11,407 bases of DNA, from assembly GCA_013695505.1 (NCBI GenBank), contig JACDAH010000383.1:1-11407 (forward strand), in the 5' to 3' direction. The position numbers and the translations under genes are program-made. The notes under the pieces were generated by a model. The model did no database searches and was not told the DNA's origin. It worked only from the letters and a program-made list of their open reading frames with translations. The stretch's first letter is position 1. Each line of letters begins with the position of its first letter. This DNA comes from Chloroflexota bacterium (GTDB lineage: Bacteria > Chloroflexota > Limnocylindria > Limnocylindrales > CSP1-4). Shown here piece by piece: positions 5,441 to 11,407 of the stretch.

Positions 5441-8400
5441 TCAGGGAGCCGCGGCGCGAAGATCGTCGAAGCTCAGGGTAATCGGACCGTTGCTGGTCGT
5501 ACCACTGACGTATCCCCGGACCGCAACGCCGGCGGGTCCCTGGAGGGCCGCGTCGGAGTTCGACGCCGTGGAGTTCCACGTGCTCGGTTCTGAACCCGCC
5601 AATGCCCACACTCTCATCCGGAACGTGGTCGGGTTCGCACCCAAGAACTGGGTCCGGATCCCGAGCTTGGCACCCGGCACCAAGGTGACGCCGCCCACGA
5701 GGACCTCGGATCCGAGGGCGGACTCCGTGTTGCCGATGACCTTGAGCAGCTGAGCATAGATGCGGCCATCTGAGGCGATCCGGACCTTGGCCCGGTATTC
5801 AGTTCCGATGGACGTCTGCCTGCCGGAGAGGTAAGCAAAGACGCTGCCCGATACCGGCAACTTGTCGATCGAGAGGCTCGCGCTGAGGTCTCCCTCGAGG
5901 AAAGAGACTGAGCCGAGTCGAGCCGTCCGTGTTGCGCCCGGCGACAGGACGATATTGCCGGACGCCCCATCGACGCTGAAGCTGGTCGTGCCACCGGAGA
6001 GGGTCCACGCCCCACCAGTCTCCGCGGAACCCCACGCTCCGGTAAGCGTCCGGCTGAAGGTGTCTACAGCGAACGGTGCCCCGGCCGGCGCCGGATCGAT
6101 GGTCAGAGTGAAGGATTGGGTCGCATCTAGCTGAATTCCGTTGGCGGCGGTGATTGACAGTGGATATGTGCCCGCCGTACCGGGACTGGGCGTTCCGCTG
6201 ATCGTGCCGCTGCCATCCCGGTTGTCGACGAAGGACACGCCCGTCGGAAGCGAGCCGGCGAGGGCCACTGTCGGCGTGGGACTGCCGGTTGCAGTGACGG
6301 TGAAGGTGCCAAACTGGCCTGTAGTGAACGTGGCAGCTGCCGCGCTGGTGATGGTGGGAGCTGCCCGCACGACCAACGAGAAGGACTGGTTCCCATCGGG
6401 ATTCACCCCGTTGCTCGCCGTGAGGGTCAACGCATAGGTCCCGGCGGAACCGGCGGCCGGCGTCCCGGCAAGGCTGGCCGTGCCGTTGCCGTTGTCATTG
6501 AACGTCACTCCACTCGGCAGTGCTCCTGTCTGCCGGATCGTTGCTGAGGGATAGCCGGATGTCGTGATCGTGAAGGTCCCGGGGTTCCCGATCGTGAAGG
6601 CCACGGACGAGGCGCTCGTAAAGCTCGGGGCGGTCGGCGAAGCGGACGCAACCAGAACATTCGCCGCCAGTTCGGAGGTATTCAGGTCCGTTGCGATCTG
6701 GAGAGCGGTCACGACATCGTTTGTCGCGAGGCTTACGGGGATCGACCAGCTTCCGTTCCCTGCTGCAGTCGCCGAACCAAGGTATTGGACTGGCAGCCCA
6801 TAGGCGCCCTCTGCCCGCGATGCGCGATACAGCTCAACGGTGGCGCCGGCAAGCGCCGTTCCGGACGCACCGGCATTCGTTGCGAGCAGGGTGGGCGAGT
6901 TCAGGAGGGTATTAGCACCCGTGTCGCCATCGCCCGGGTCGTTCGGATCCGGCCCGGCCACACCGAAGAGGTCAATCGCAGGGCCGTTGGTGTCGGTGAT
7001 GATGTTGCGGGTCAACTTCACGTTGTAGGCAGGCGCGAGCGGACCGCCCGTGTTCGTGGTATTGAGGAGGCCGATGCCACCCGCCGCGGCGTTCCGGATC
7101 ACGTTGCCCTGGATGACGTCGTCCTTCGTCCCCCACCGGATCTTCAAGCCCCACCCCGTGAGCGGCGCCGCCTGGCCCAGCGGCGAGACACCAATCGTGT
7201 TGTTCCGGACGATGTTGCGCAGGGCTGTCGGAGCCTCGACCTGGATCCCGTCATAAACCGAAGCGACGAAGTTCGAATCGACGACGTTATCGGACGCCCC
7301 GTCGTAGACGTTGATGCCCTGATCGTTGTCGGAGCTGGAGAAGTTCAGGCCCGACCGGTACCCGGCATCGTAGGAGCCGTCCGCCTTGAACCCCACCCAG
7401 TTGCCGACGATCTGGTTGCCGGTGATCGCGAAGGCGGGCGAGAAGTCGGTGTCCGGCGGTCCGACTGGGTTGTACCCGTGGGAGAACTCGATGCCTTGCA
7501 GCCTGCTCGGGCCAAAGATGTTTCGCTCGTTTGTGCCCAGGCCGCCGAGCAGCTCGTTCTTGGGTCCGAAGTTGTGGTCAATTCCGGAGTTGCACGTCGC
7601 CGGGAGACCGTTGGGTGCAATACAGAACTGATTGTTGCGGACGACGTTCGCGTCGGTGCCGGGGCCGTATTCATCGATCCCGGTGGAGTAATTGCCGATG
7701 ATGTTGCGATCGGCCAGTGCCGGGCTGCCGATGACGTTGCCGTGCGCTCCGGTGTTCAGAAGGATTCCGTACTGGCCAGCCGAGGAGGATTGGTCTCGGT
7801 GGAAACCGACCCAGTTCCCGACGATCCGGTTGTCGTAAGCGTCCGCACCATCGACCATCACGCCGCGCCAGAGATTGGCGAAGACGAGGCCGCGCACCGT
7901 GTTTCCCATGCTCGTGATGTAGAGCCCGTATTCCTTGGCGGCCGACCCATTGCCGCGGATCTCCACGCCGGGCACACCATTGGAGCTGACGTTCGCACTG
8001 TTCGCTTGCGAGCCTGGCTGGGTGTAGCCATCGATCGTCACGCTGCCGTTCCGCGAAGTGACGAGCGGAAGGCGACTGCCGATCTGGATGACGACCGGCG
8101 CGTTGCCCACCAGGTTGAACTCGATCCGGTCGTCGCCCTGCAGGTAGTCTGCCTCGGTGAGAGCCGCACGGAGTGTGCACAGGCCGGATGAGTCGGCGCA
8201 TAGTCCATTTCCGGCCGAGGCATCCGGGGTGTCAAGCGAACTCGTGACTGTAAAGGTGCGGCCCGGTACAGCGGCAGGCGCCAAGGTTGCAGCGGTCGCG
8301 GTCGCGATCCGAACGGAGCTCGTGGTGGTGCTGCCCGTGGCTGCCAGCGAAGCCTGGACGTCGACGATGTCGACGCATTCGTCGCCATTCGCGTCGCCGC

Positions 8401-9055
8401 CCGCCCCGGACGCACAACCGCCGCCCGCGCCGACCCGCGCTGCCTGCCACGCGGTGCGCGCCTCGTCGATATCCGCTTGGTCGAATTTGCCGTCCGCGTG
8501 CAGCTCACGAACCCGGGCCGCGTTCTTGCTCGGGGCATGACCGCGCCCCCCCGCCGGTGCAACGAGGAGGCGAGCATCTGAGCCGACCTGGAGCGTCGAA
8601 ACGGCGTCCAAAGCGGCGGTGCTGATCCGGTTACCAGCCGCGTCAGAGGCAGCGTCGAACACCACGCGAACTTGGAGCCACCCCGCCTTGAGCGGATCGA
8701 TGACGAGCTGCACGTGGGTGGCATCCGTTCCGCCGGCCAGCCCATAGGCTCCGATGGTCCACCCGTCCACGCCGAGCTCGGGACGCATGGAGGTCCCCGG
8801 ACCGAAGGTAGCAAGGCCCACGACCTCCGCCGCTCCGGCGGCTACGTACACCCGTGCATCGAACGCGCTGACGCGTGATGGGAGAACAAGATCGAATCCA
8901 GTCATCTCGCCGACGTCAACGGCTCGGTGGGCCGCAATGCGGAAGGCAGGCGGGTTGGCCGCCTCGGCCTGAGGCACTGAGCGGCCGACGGGAAGGACGG
9001 TCAAGAGGATCGCGGCGAGGACCGCGAACCCCTGAACGGGACGAGGATGTTTCAT
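5441..9055 (-). CDS. Large secreted multidomain beta-helix protein with CSLREA, dockerin-like and Ig-like domains
   Basis: This protein has 1204 residues from ATG 9055. The signal peptide is MKHPRPVQ..., with a likely cut after AEA (30-32). Next comes a beta-rich, cohesin-like region (about 37-160). Two EF-hand/dockerin-type loops follow: 184-195 (D-G-K-F-D pattern) and 221-232 (DANGDECVDIVD). A CSLREA-type segment ending CTLRAALTEAD is at 293-303. A right-handed parallel beta-helix with many N-x-I/V-x-x-N turns spans about 310-700. It ends in DPNDPGDGDTGANTLLNSP, usual after such helices, and an Ig-like segment. Two putative Ig repeats (about 810-896, 900-986) and a jelly-roll-like domain (996-1204, DTFSRT...AWGSAETGGAW) complete it. 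It probably binds or processes polysaccharide outside the cell. GTG 9106 is in frame but would put 17 polar residues before the signal peptide. GGGGG lies nine bases before the chosen ATG. It lies between the glycosyltransferase and cysC genes. Confidence 0.88.
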   Translation of the reverse strand: MKHPRPVQGFAVLAAILLTVLPVGRSVPQAEAANPPAFRIAAHRAVDVGEMTGFDLVLPSRVSAFDARVYVAAGAAEVVGLATFGPGTSMRPELGVDGWTIGAYGLAGGTDATHVQLVIDPLKAGWLQVRVVFDAASDAAGNRISTAALDAVSTLQVGSDARLLVAPAGGRGHAPSKNAARVRELHADGKFDQADIDEARTAWQAARVGAGGGCASGAGGDANGDECVDIVDVQASLAATGSTTTSSVRIATATAATLAPAAVPGRTFTVTSSLDTPDASAGNGLCADSSGLCTLRAALTEADYLQGDDRIEFNLVGNAPVVIQIGSRLPLVTSRNGSVTIDGYTQPGSQANSANVSSNGVPGVEIRGNGSAAKEYGLYITSMGNTVRGLVFANLWRGVMVDGADAYDNRIVGNWVGFHRDQSSSAGQYGILLNTGAHGNVIGSPALADRNIIGNYSTGIDEYGPGTDANVVRNNQFCIAPNGLPATCNSGIDHNFGPKNELLGGLGTNERNIFGPSRLQGIEFSHGYNPVGPPDTDFSPAFAITGNQIVGNWVGFKADGSYDAGYRSGLNFSSSDNDQGINVYDGASDNVVDSNFVASVYDGIQVEAPTALRNIVRNNTIGVSPLGQAAPLTGWGLKIRWGTKDDVIQGNVIRNAAAGGIGLLNTTNTGGPLAPAYNVKLTRNIITDTNGPAIDLFGVAGPDPNDPGDGDTGANTLLNSPTLLATNAGASGTALAGATVELYRASRAEGAYGLPVQYLGSATAAGNGSWSIPVSLATNDVVTALQIATDLNTSELAANVLVASASPTAPSFTSASSVAFTIGNPGTFTITTSGYPSATIRQTGALPSGVTFNDNGNGTASLAGTPAAGSAGTYALTLTASNGVNPDGNQSFSLVVRAAPTITSAAAATFTTGQFGTFTVTATGSPTPTVALAGSLPTGVSFVDNRDGSGTISGTPSPGTAGTYPLSITAANGIQLDATQSFTLTIDPAPAGAPFAVDTFSRTLTGAWGSAETGGAWTLSGGTTSFSVDGASGNIVLSPGATRTARLGSVSFLEGDLSASLSIDKLPVSGSVFAYLSGRQTSIGTEYRAKVRIASDGRIYAQLLKVIGNTESALGSEVLVGGVTLVPGAKLGIRTQFLGANPTTFRMRVWALAGSEPSTWNSTASNSDAALQGPAGVAVRGYVSGTTSNGPITLSFDDLRAAAP
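6098..6628 (-). repeat. Two tandem putative-Ig (He_PIG-like) protein repeats
   Basis: Within the large secreted protein, 6368-6628 and 6098-6358 encode two related units of about 87 residues. Shared landmarks in order are FTSASS/ITSAAA, GTFTITTSGYP/GTFTVTATGSP, GALPSGVTFNDN/GSLPTGVSFVDN, LAGTP/ISGTP, GTYALTLTASNG/GTYPLSITAANG and QSFSLVV/QSFTLTI. They are diverged in sequence, so this is an old domain duplication. They probably act as a spacer between the beta-helix and the C-terminal domain. Confidence 0.85.
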
Positions 9056-9109
9056 GGTAGGTGACCCCCGATGCGATGCCGGCCCGCCCCCTGAAGGAGA
9101 GCCCACACC

Positions 9110-9937
9110 TCAGTTCTCGCTGTCCGCGCGCTCAGCATGGTTTGGCAACGGCATGCGCGCGGCGCGCTCACGCAAGAGAGTCCTCAGGACCCGCCAGCCG
9201 TCACGGAAGGTGTGCAGGTTCGATTCGCCGTGGCGGCGGGGGGATTCGAAGCTCGGCACCTCGATCACCGCCAGCCCCGCCCGGTGAGCGCGGACCACGA
9301 TCTCGGTCTCGATCTCGAAACCAGTCGATCGGAGTCCGAGCTCATGGATCCGACTGCGACGGAAGGCCATGAAGCCGTAGCAGAGCTCGGTATCGCTGGT
9401 GCCGAGGAGGAGGTTGGTCAGGGCGACCAACGCTGCATTTCCGGTCCGCCGCAGGAGGGTCATGTCCTCCGTGCCGCCGCCGTCCATGAATCGCGAGCCC
9501 TTCGCGAGGTCATGCCCATCCGCAAGCGCCTCGACAAATCGGCGAATCTCGGATGGGTCCATCGATCCATCGGCGTCAATCATCACGACGAAGTCGCTCT
9601 TGGCGGCCTGGAGGCCTGCGCGAACTGCCTCGCCCTTTCCTGGTCGACCATGGTTCACGATGACCACATCAGGCCGGATCATGCGCGCGACTTCAGTCGT
9701 CCCGTCCGTTGAGTGGTAGTCGACGATGATCACCTCGTCGACGATCGGGTCCATGTGGTCGAGGACCCACGCGATGTTGCGCGCCTCGTTTTTCGTCGGA
9801 ATGACCACCGTGATCGTCAGTGGCAGGGAATGGCCCGTGTCAATAGGAGCCTCGTTCGAGTCGACGTGCCCGAACGGATCGAATGCAGGCGTACCGAAGT
9901 CGGTGGCCGCTTCACGGTTCAGCAATGGAATCTCCAC
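9110..9937 (-). CDS. Family 2 glycosyltransferase (dolichyl-/polyprenyl-phosphate sugar transferase-like)
   Basis: This 275-residue protein has a GT-A fold. VVIPTKNE (44-51) starts the fold, VDYHSTDGT (72-80) binds the nucleotide, and GKGEAVRAG (100-108) follows. DADG (121-124) is the metal-binding D-x-D and GSRF (147-150) the usual later motif. CYGFMAF (186-192), FEIETEI (207-213) and the C-terminal RRHGESNL (234-241) fit the DPM1/polyprenyl-phosphate and glucosyl-phosphoglycerate-synthase-like group. It lacks membrane helices, so it works at the cytoplasmic face on a lipid-linked or soluble acceptor. The core begins only near residue 40, so the N-terminal 36 residues are a nonconserved polar extension. 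The GTG start at 9937 has no Shine-Dalgarno. The frame stays open upstream without another usual start, so the start is uncertain. It is the first gene after the promoter at 10057-10085. Confidence 0.9.
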   Translation of the reverse strand: MEIPLLNREAATDFGTPAFDPFGHVDSNEAPIDTGHSLPLTITVVIPTKNEARNIAWVLDHMDPIVDEVIIVDYHSTDGTTEVARMIRPDVVIVNHGRPGKGEAVRAGLQAAKSDFVVMIDADGSMDPSEIRRFVEALADGHDLAKGSRFMDGGGTEDMTLLRRTGNAALVALTNLLLGTSDTELCYGFMAFRRSRIHELGLRSTGFEIETEIVVRAHRAGLAVIEVPSFESPRRHGESNLHTFRDGWRVLRTLLRERAARMPLPNHAERADSEN

Positions 9938-10056
9938 CAGGGTCTTGTGGAAGCGCGGTGGCCCCGAACCGTCGCGCCGACCTCTGCAGGTCTGCCGTTT
10001 CTTATTAGCCGGGAGGGTCGGCGCTCGTCCAACGCGCTATCGACCGACAGTGCCCG

Positions 10057-10085
10057 ATAGTACGTTCGTACCAGACGCCTTTCAA
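10057..10085 (-). promoter_or_regulatory. Strong sigma70-type promoter for the glycosyltransferase operon
   Basis: TTGAAA (10080-10085, five of six matches to -35) and TACTAT (10057-10062, four of six matches to -10) are 17 bases apart. RNA would start near 10050, leaving a leader of about 110 bases before GTG 9937. The leader contains a small hairpin at 9979-9992 (GACCT/AGGTC arms). This is the best promoter in the window and would drive the glycosyltransferase, large secreted protein and cysC genes. Confidence 0.6.
10060..10071. promoter_or_regulatory. Palindrome in the promoter spacer, candidate operator
   Basis: GTACGTTCGTAC is a perfect 5+2+5 inverted repeat. It overlaps the -10 box and the adjacent spacer, where a bound repressor would block RNA polymerase. 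No regulator gene is visible in this window. Confidence 0.35.
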
Positions 10086-10178
10086 GGCCGCGGACGGCAA
10101 ACGCGCCTTGCAACCAGGAGATGCTGTTGCCGGGCCGCAACACGGCGCAGGGAGCACCGCGGCTCACAGCAAGGCTGG

Positions 10179-10212
10179 GGGCGGCCCTCAGCAGGCCTTC
10201 TCAGGGCCGCCC
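10179..10212 (-). terminator. GC-rich hairpin after the eight-cysteine protein gene
   Basis: Two perfect 10-base arms, GGGCGGCCCT (10179-10188) and AGGGCCGCCC (10203-10212), enclose a 14-base loop starting 11 bases after the stop at 10223. No U run follows. A terminator or 3'-end stabiliser separating this gene from the promoter at 10057-10085 is the best reading. Confidence 0.5.
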
Positions 10213-10222
10213 GAGACGATAT

Positions 10223-10855
10223 TCAGCAGATCGTCACAGCGTTGACGCGTTCCCGGGTAAACCGGCTGAATGCGGTATGTGGCGCGCCGGACGGAAACGC
10301 ATAGACGAAACCATCAACGACGAGTCCAACCGACGCGTCGCTCGCCTCCAAAATTCGGCGCACCATGGTTCTACAGGTACCGGTCGTGTTCCGTTCGATC
10401 GACGTTCGCTTCGCGGACGGCCCTCTGATTTCTGCGGTCAGCCCAACCTGCATCGTCACCGTCCGTGGAACACAGTGCTCCTCGGGATCGGTCATGAAGC
10501 AGTCCTCGCTGAGGGCTGCAGTGACCTCGGTGGGCGCAACGCTGATCGCGGTGCGGGTCCATTCGATGTTTCCGGCGTCGATGACGGCGCAGCCGCGGCC
10601 GATAGCCGGGTGAGCGAGATGATAGTCCGCGATGTCGATGCACAGCGTCCCGGTCGCTTTGTCGACGTCCCAAGCCAGGCTGGCCGCGACGTTGAGGCAG
10701 TCGGGTTCTGCATGAGCATCACAGTCAAGATGTTGCAGATCGACGCGGATGATGGTCTCGCTGACCCGCGCGGCCGGCCCTGCGGCCAGCACACCTGACG
10801 CCAAGGCCAAGGATAGGAACACGGTGGCGAGTACACGGACGAGCAGGTTGTGCAT
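10223..10855 (-). CDS. Secreted cysteine-rich protein of unknown function
   Basis: This 210-residue protein begins with a clear signal peptide (short basic start, hydrophobic core LLVRVLATVFLSLALA, likely cut after VLA at about residues 22-24). The mature part holds eight cysteines at 45, 53, 72, 89, 119, 128, 161 and 210. The last residue of the protein is one of them. An even number in an exported protein suggests up to four disulfides. Mixed beta-strand-like segments (LCIDIADYHL, RTVTMQVGLTAEI, VGLVVDGFVYAF) suggest a compact beta-rich domain. I do not recognise a family. Two ATG codons are adjacent (10858 and 10855). The second is chosen because AGG lies six bases before it. The gene has its own flanks: a divergent gap of about 250 bases upstream and a strong hairpin downstream, so it is probably transcribed alone. 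Confidence 0.72.
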   Translation of the reverse strand: MHNLLVRVLATVFLSLALASGVLAAGPAARVSETIIRVDLQHLDCDAHAEPDCLNVAASLAWDVDKATGTLCIDIADYHLAHPAIGRGCAVIDAGNIEWTRTAISVAPTEVTAALSEDCFMTDPEEHCVPRTVTMQVGLTAEIRGPSAKRTSIERNTTGTCRTMVRRILEASDASVGLVVDGFVYAFPSGAPHTAFSRFTRERVNAVTIC

Positions 10856-10858
10856 CAT

Positions 10859-11102
10859 CTACCTATAAGAACCGCAGAGGGGCCAGAATTTCGTTGACTC
10901 TAGCGCAACCGACGGATCGCGTCCGCTTGGACACGGAGCAAGTCTGGGCATGGCGAGGGTGCGGCGTTTCGTCGCGTGGCCCAAAGCTGAGCCGACGAAG
11001 GCCCGCCTCGGCGTCTCGGGAGTTCGATCGACTTGCCACGGTCGCGCCGTGGTCCGCCCATCGCAGGATCAGGACCGAGCTGCGAACGGGCCGGAATCGT
11101 CC
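10859..11102. other. Gap between divergent genes; no clear control element
   Basis: The secreted-protein gene reads left and the TauE/SafE-like gene reads right from here. TTGACT at 10894-10899 on the plus strand looks like a -35 box but has no -10 at 16-18 bases. On the minus strand TTATAG lies a few bases before the ATG pair at 10858, without a recognisable -35. The plus-strand frame of the transporter is open back to ATG 10950, so part of this stretch could be coding. Confidence 0.4.
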
Positions 11103-11407
11103 GTGACGGGTCGGTCCTGGTGGTCTCGAACCCCATGGCTTATCACCATTTCGATCCTCCTCGTCGCGGGCGTCGGGATCGTCATCCTGGCGAGCCCTGG
11201 CGCCAGCCGGGGCTTCCTCGCCGGGATGGCCGTGGCCGCGATCGCGGCCGGAGCCGCTGCGGCCGTCGTGGGGATATTCGGGGGCCTGCTGGTACCGGCC
11301 ATGTTACTGCTTGGGGTACCTCCCCAGGAGGCCGCGCCAGTGTCCCTGATCCTGCAGGTGCTCGTCGTGCCACTCGGTGCGGCCAGCCACCATTCTCAGG
11401 GCAACGT
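11103..11407 (+). CDS. TauE/SafE-family membrane transporter (partial, N-terminus)
   Basis: The frame runs off the right edge after 101 codons. A first hydrophobic segment (LITISILLVAGVGIVIL) is followed by GFLAGMAVAAIAAG...GIFGGLLVPAMLLLG-VPPQEAAPVSLILQVLV and GAASHH. The order G-x3-G-I-x-G-G-(x)-L-x-V-P-x-L-x2-L-G, then P-P-x2-A, S-L and a late H is the N-terminal half of the TauE/SafE (UPF0721) repeat. Members export sulfite, sulfoacetate or related anions, or have unknown substrates. The start is uncertain. GTG 11103 gives a short polar lead before the first segment, but GTG 11049 and ATG 10950 are in the same open frame and no candidate has a clear Shine-Dalgarno. It is the only plus-strand gene here, divergent from the secreted-protein gene. 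Confidence 0.8.
   Translation, partial: MTGRSWWSRTPWLITISILLVAGVGIVILASPGASRGFLAGMAVAAIAAGAAAAVVGIFGGLLVPAMLLLGVPPQEAAPVSLILQVLVVPLGAASHHSQGN

Noticed and set aside
6785..8191. Plus-strand open frame of 468 codons opposite the large secreted protein gene
   Set aside because: It mirrors the codon pattern of the real gene on the other strand, its protein is a low-complexity Arg/Val/Asp-rich string with no motif, and the minus strand has clear domains here.
9056..9106. GTG 9106 as start of the large secreted protein
   Set aside because: It would add 17 Gly/Ser/Pro-rich residues before a well-formed signal peptide that starts at ATG 9055.
9919..10167. Minus-strand 82-codon frame (GTG start) between the two secreted-protein units
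   Set aside because: No Shine-Dalgarno, no recognisable motif, and it covers the promoter at 10057-10085 and overlaps the glycosyltransferase start. A real small gene is not excluded, but the support is too weak.
10894..10922. TTGACT as a plus-strand promoter for the TauE/SafE-like gene
   Set aside because: No acceptable -10 sequence occurs at 16-18 bases.
1..11407. CRISPR arrays, tRNA or rRNA genes, insertion sequences, toxin-antitoxin pairs
   Set aside because: No spaced direct repeats, cloverleaf sequences, transposase motifs or terminal inverted repeats were seen.

Overview
The window is high-GC bacterial DNA with dense coding, non-ATG starts (GTG, TTG) and overlapping stop/start codons. 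Two recognisable sigma70-type promoters have 17-base spacers. The combination of a CSLREA domain, right-handed beta-helix, putative Ig repeats and a D-x-F-x-R...WG...GG-x-W jelly-roll-like C-terminus suggests Actinomycetota or Chloroflexota, possibly an uncultured lineage. This is an inference; no rRNA or tRNA is present to settle it.

Layout. All genes are on the minus strand except one cut-off gene at the right edge, so the minus-strand units are read from right to left. (A) 10223-10855: a small secreted protein with eight cysteines, unknown function, followed by a strong GC-rich hairpin. (B) 4793-9937: a promoter at 10057-10085 leads a family 2 glycosyltransferase, a very large secreted multidomain beta-helix protein and an APS kinase (CysC). 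(C) 3176-4510: a second secreted beta-helix protein. It is preceded by a 282-base gap that can fold into a pseudoknot-like RNA. (D) 1-2907: a promoter at 3044-3072 leads a four-gene unit with overlapping stops and starts: CDP-alcohol phosphotransferase, nucleotidyltransferase, beta-propeller protein, and a membrane-anchored protein cut by the left edge. On the plus strand at 11103-11407 is the start of a TauE/SafE-type membrane transporter.

How it may work. The nucleotidyltransferase probably activates a phospho-alcohol or sugar-phosphate with a nucleotide, and the CDP-alcohol phosphotransferase moves the alcohol-phosphate to a membrane acceptor. The neighbouring glycosyltransferase, PAPS-forming kinase and large secreted beta-helix proteins make this look like a locus for building or modifying a cell-surface glycan or glycolipid, perhaps phospho-alcohol-decorated and/or sulfated. 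No PAPS-dependent sulfotransferase, flippase or polymerase is visible here, so the final product is not known.
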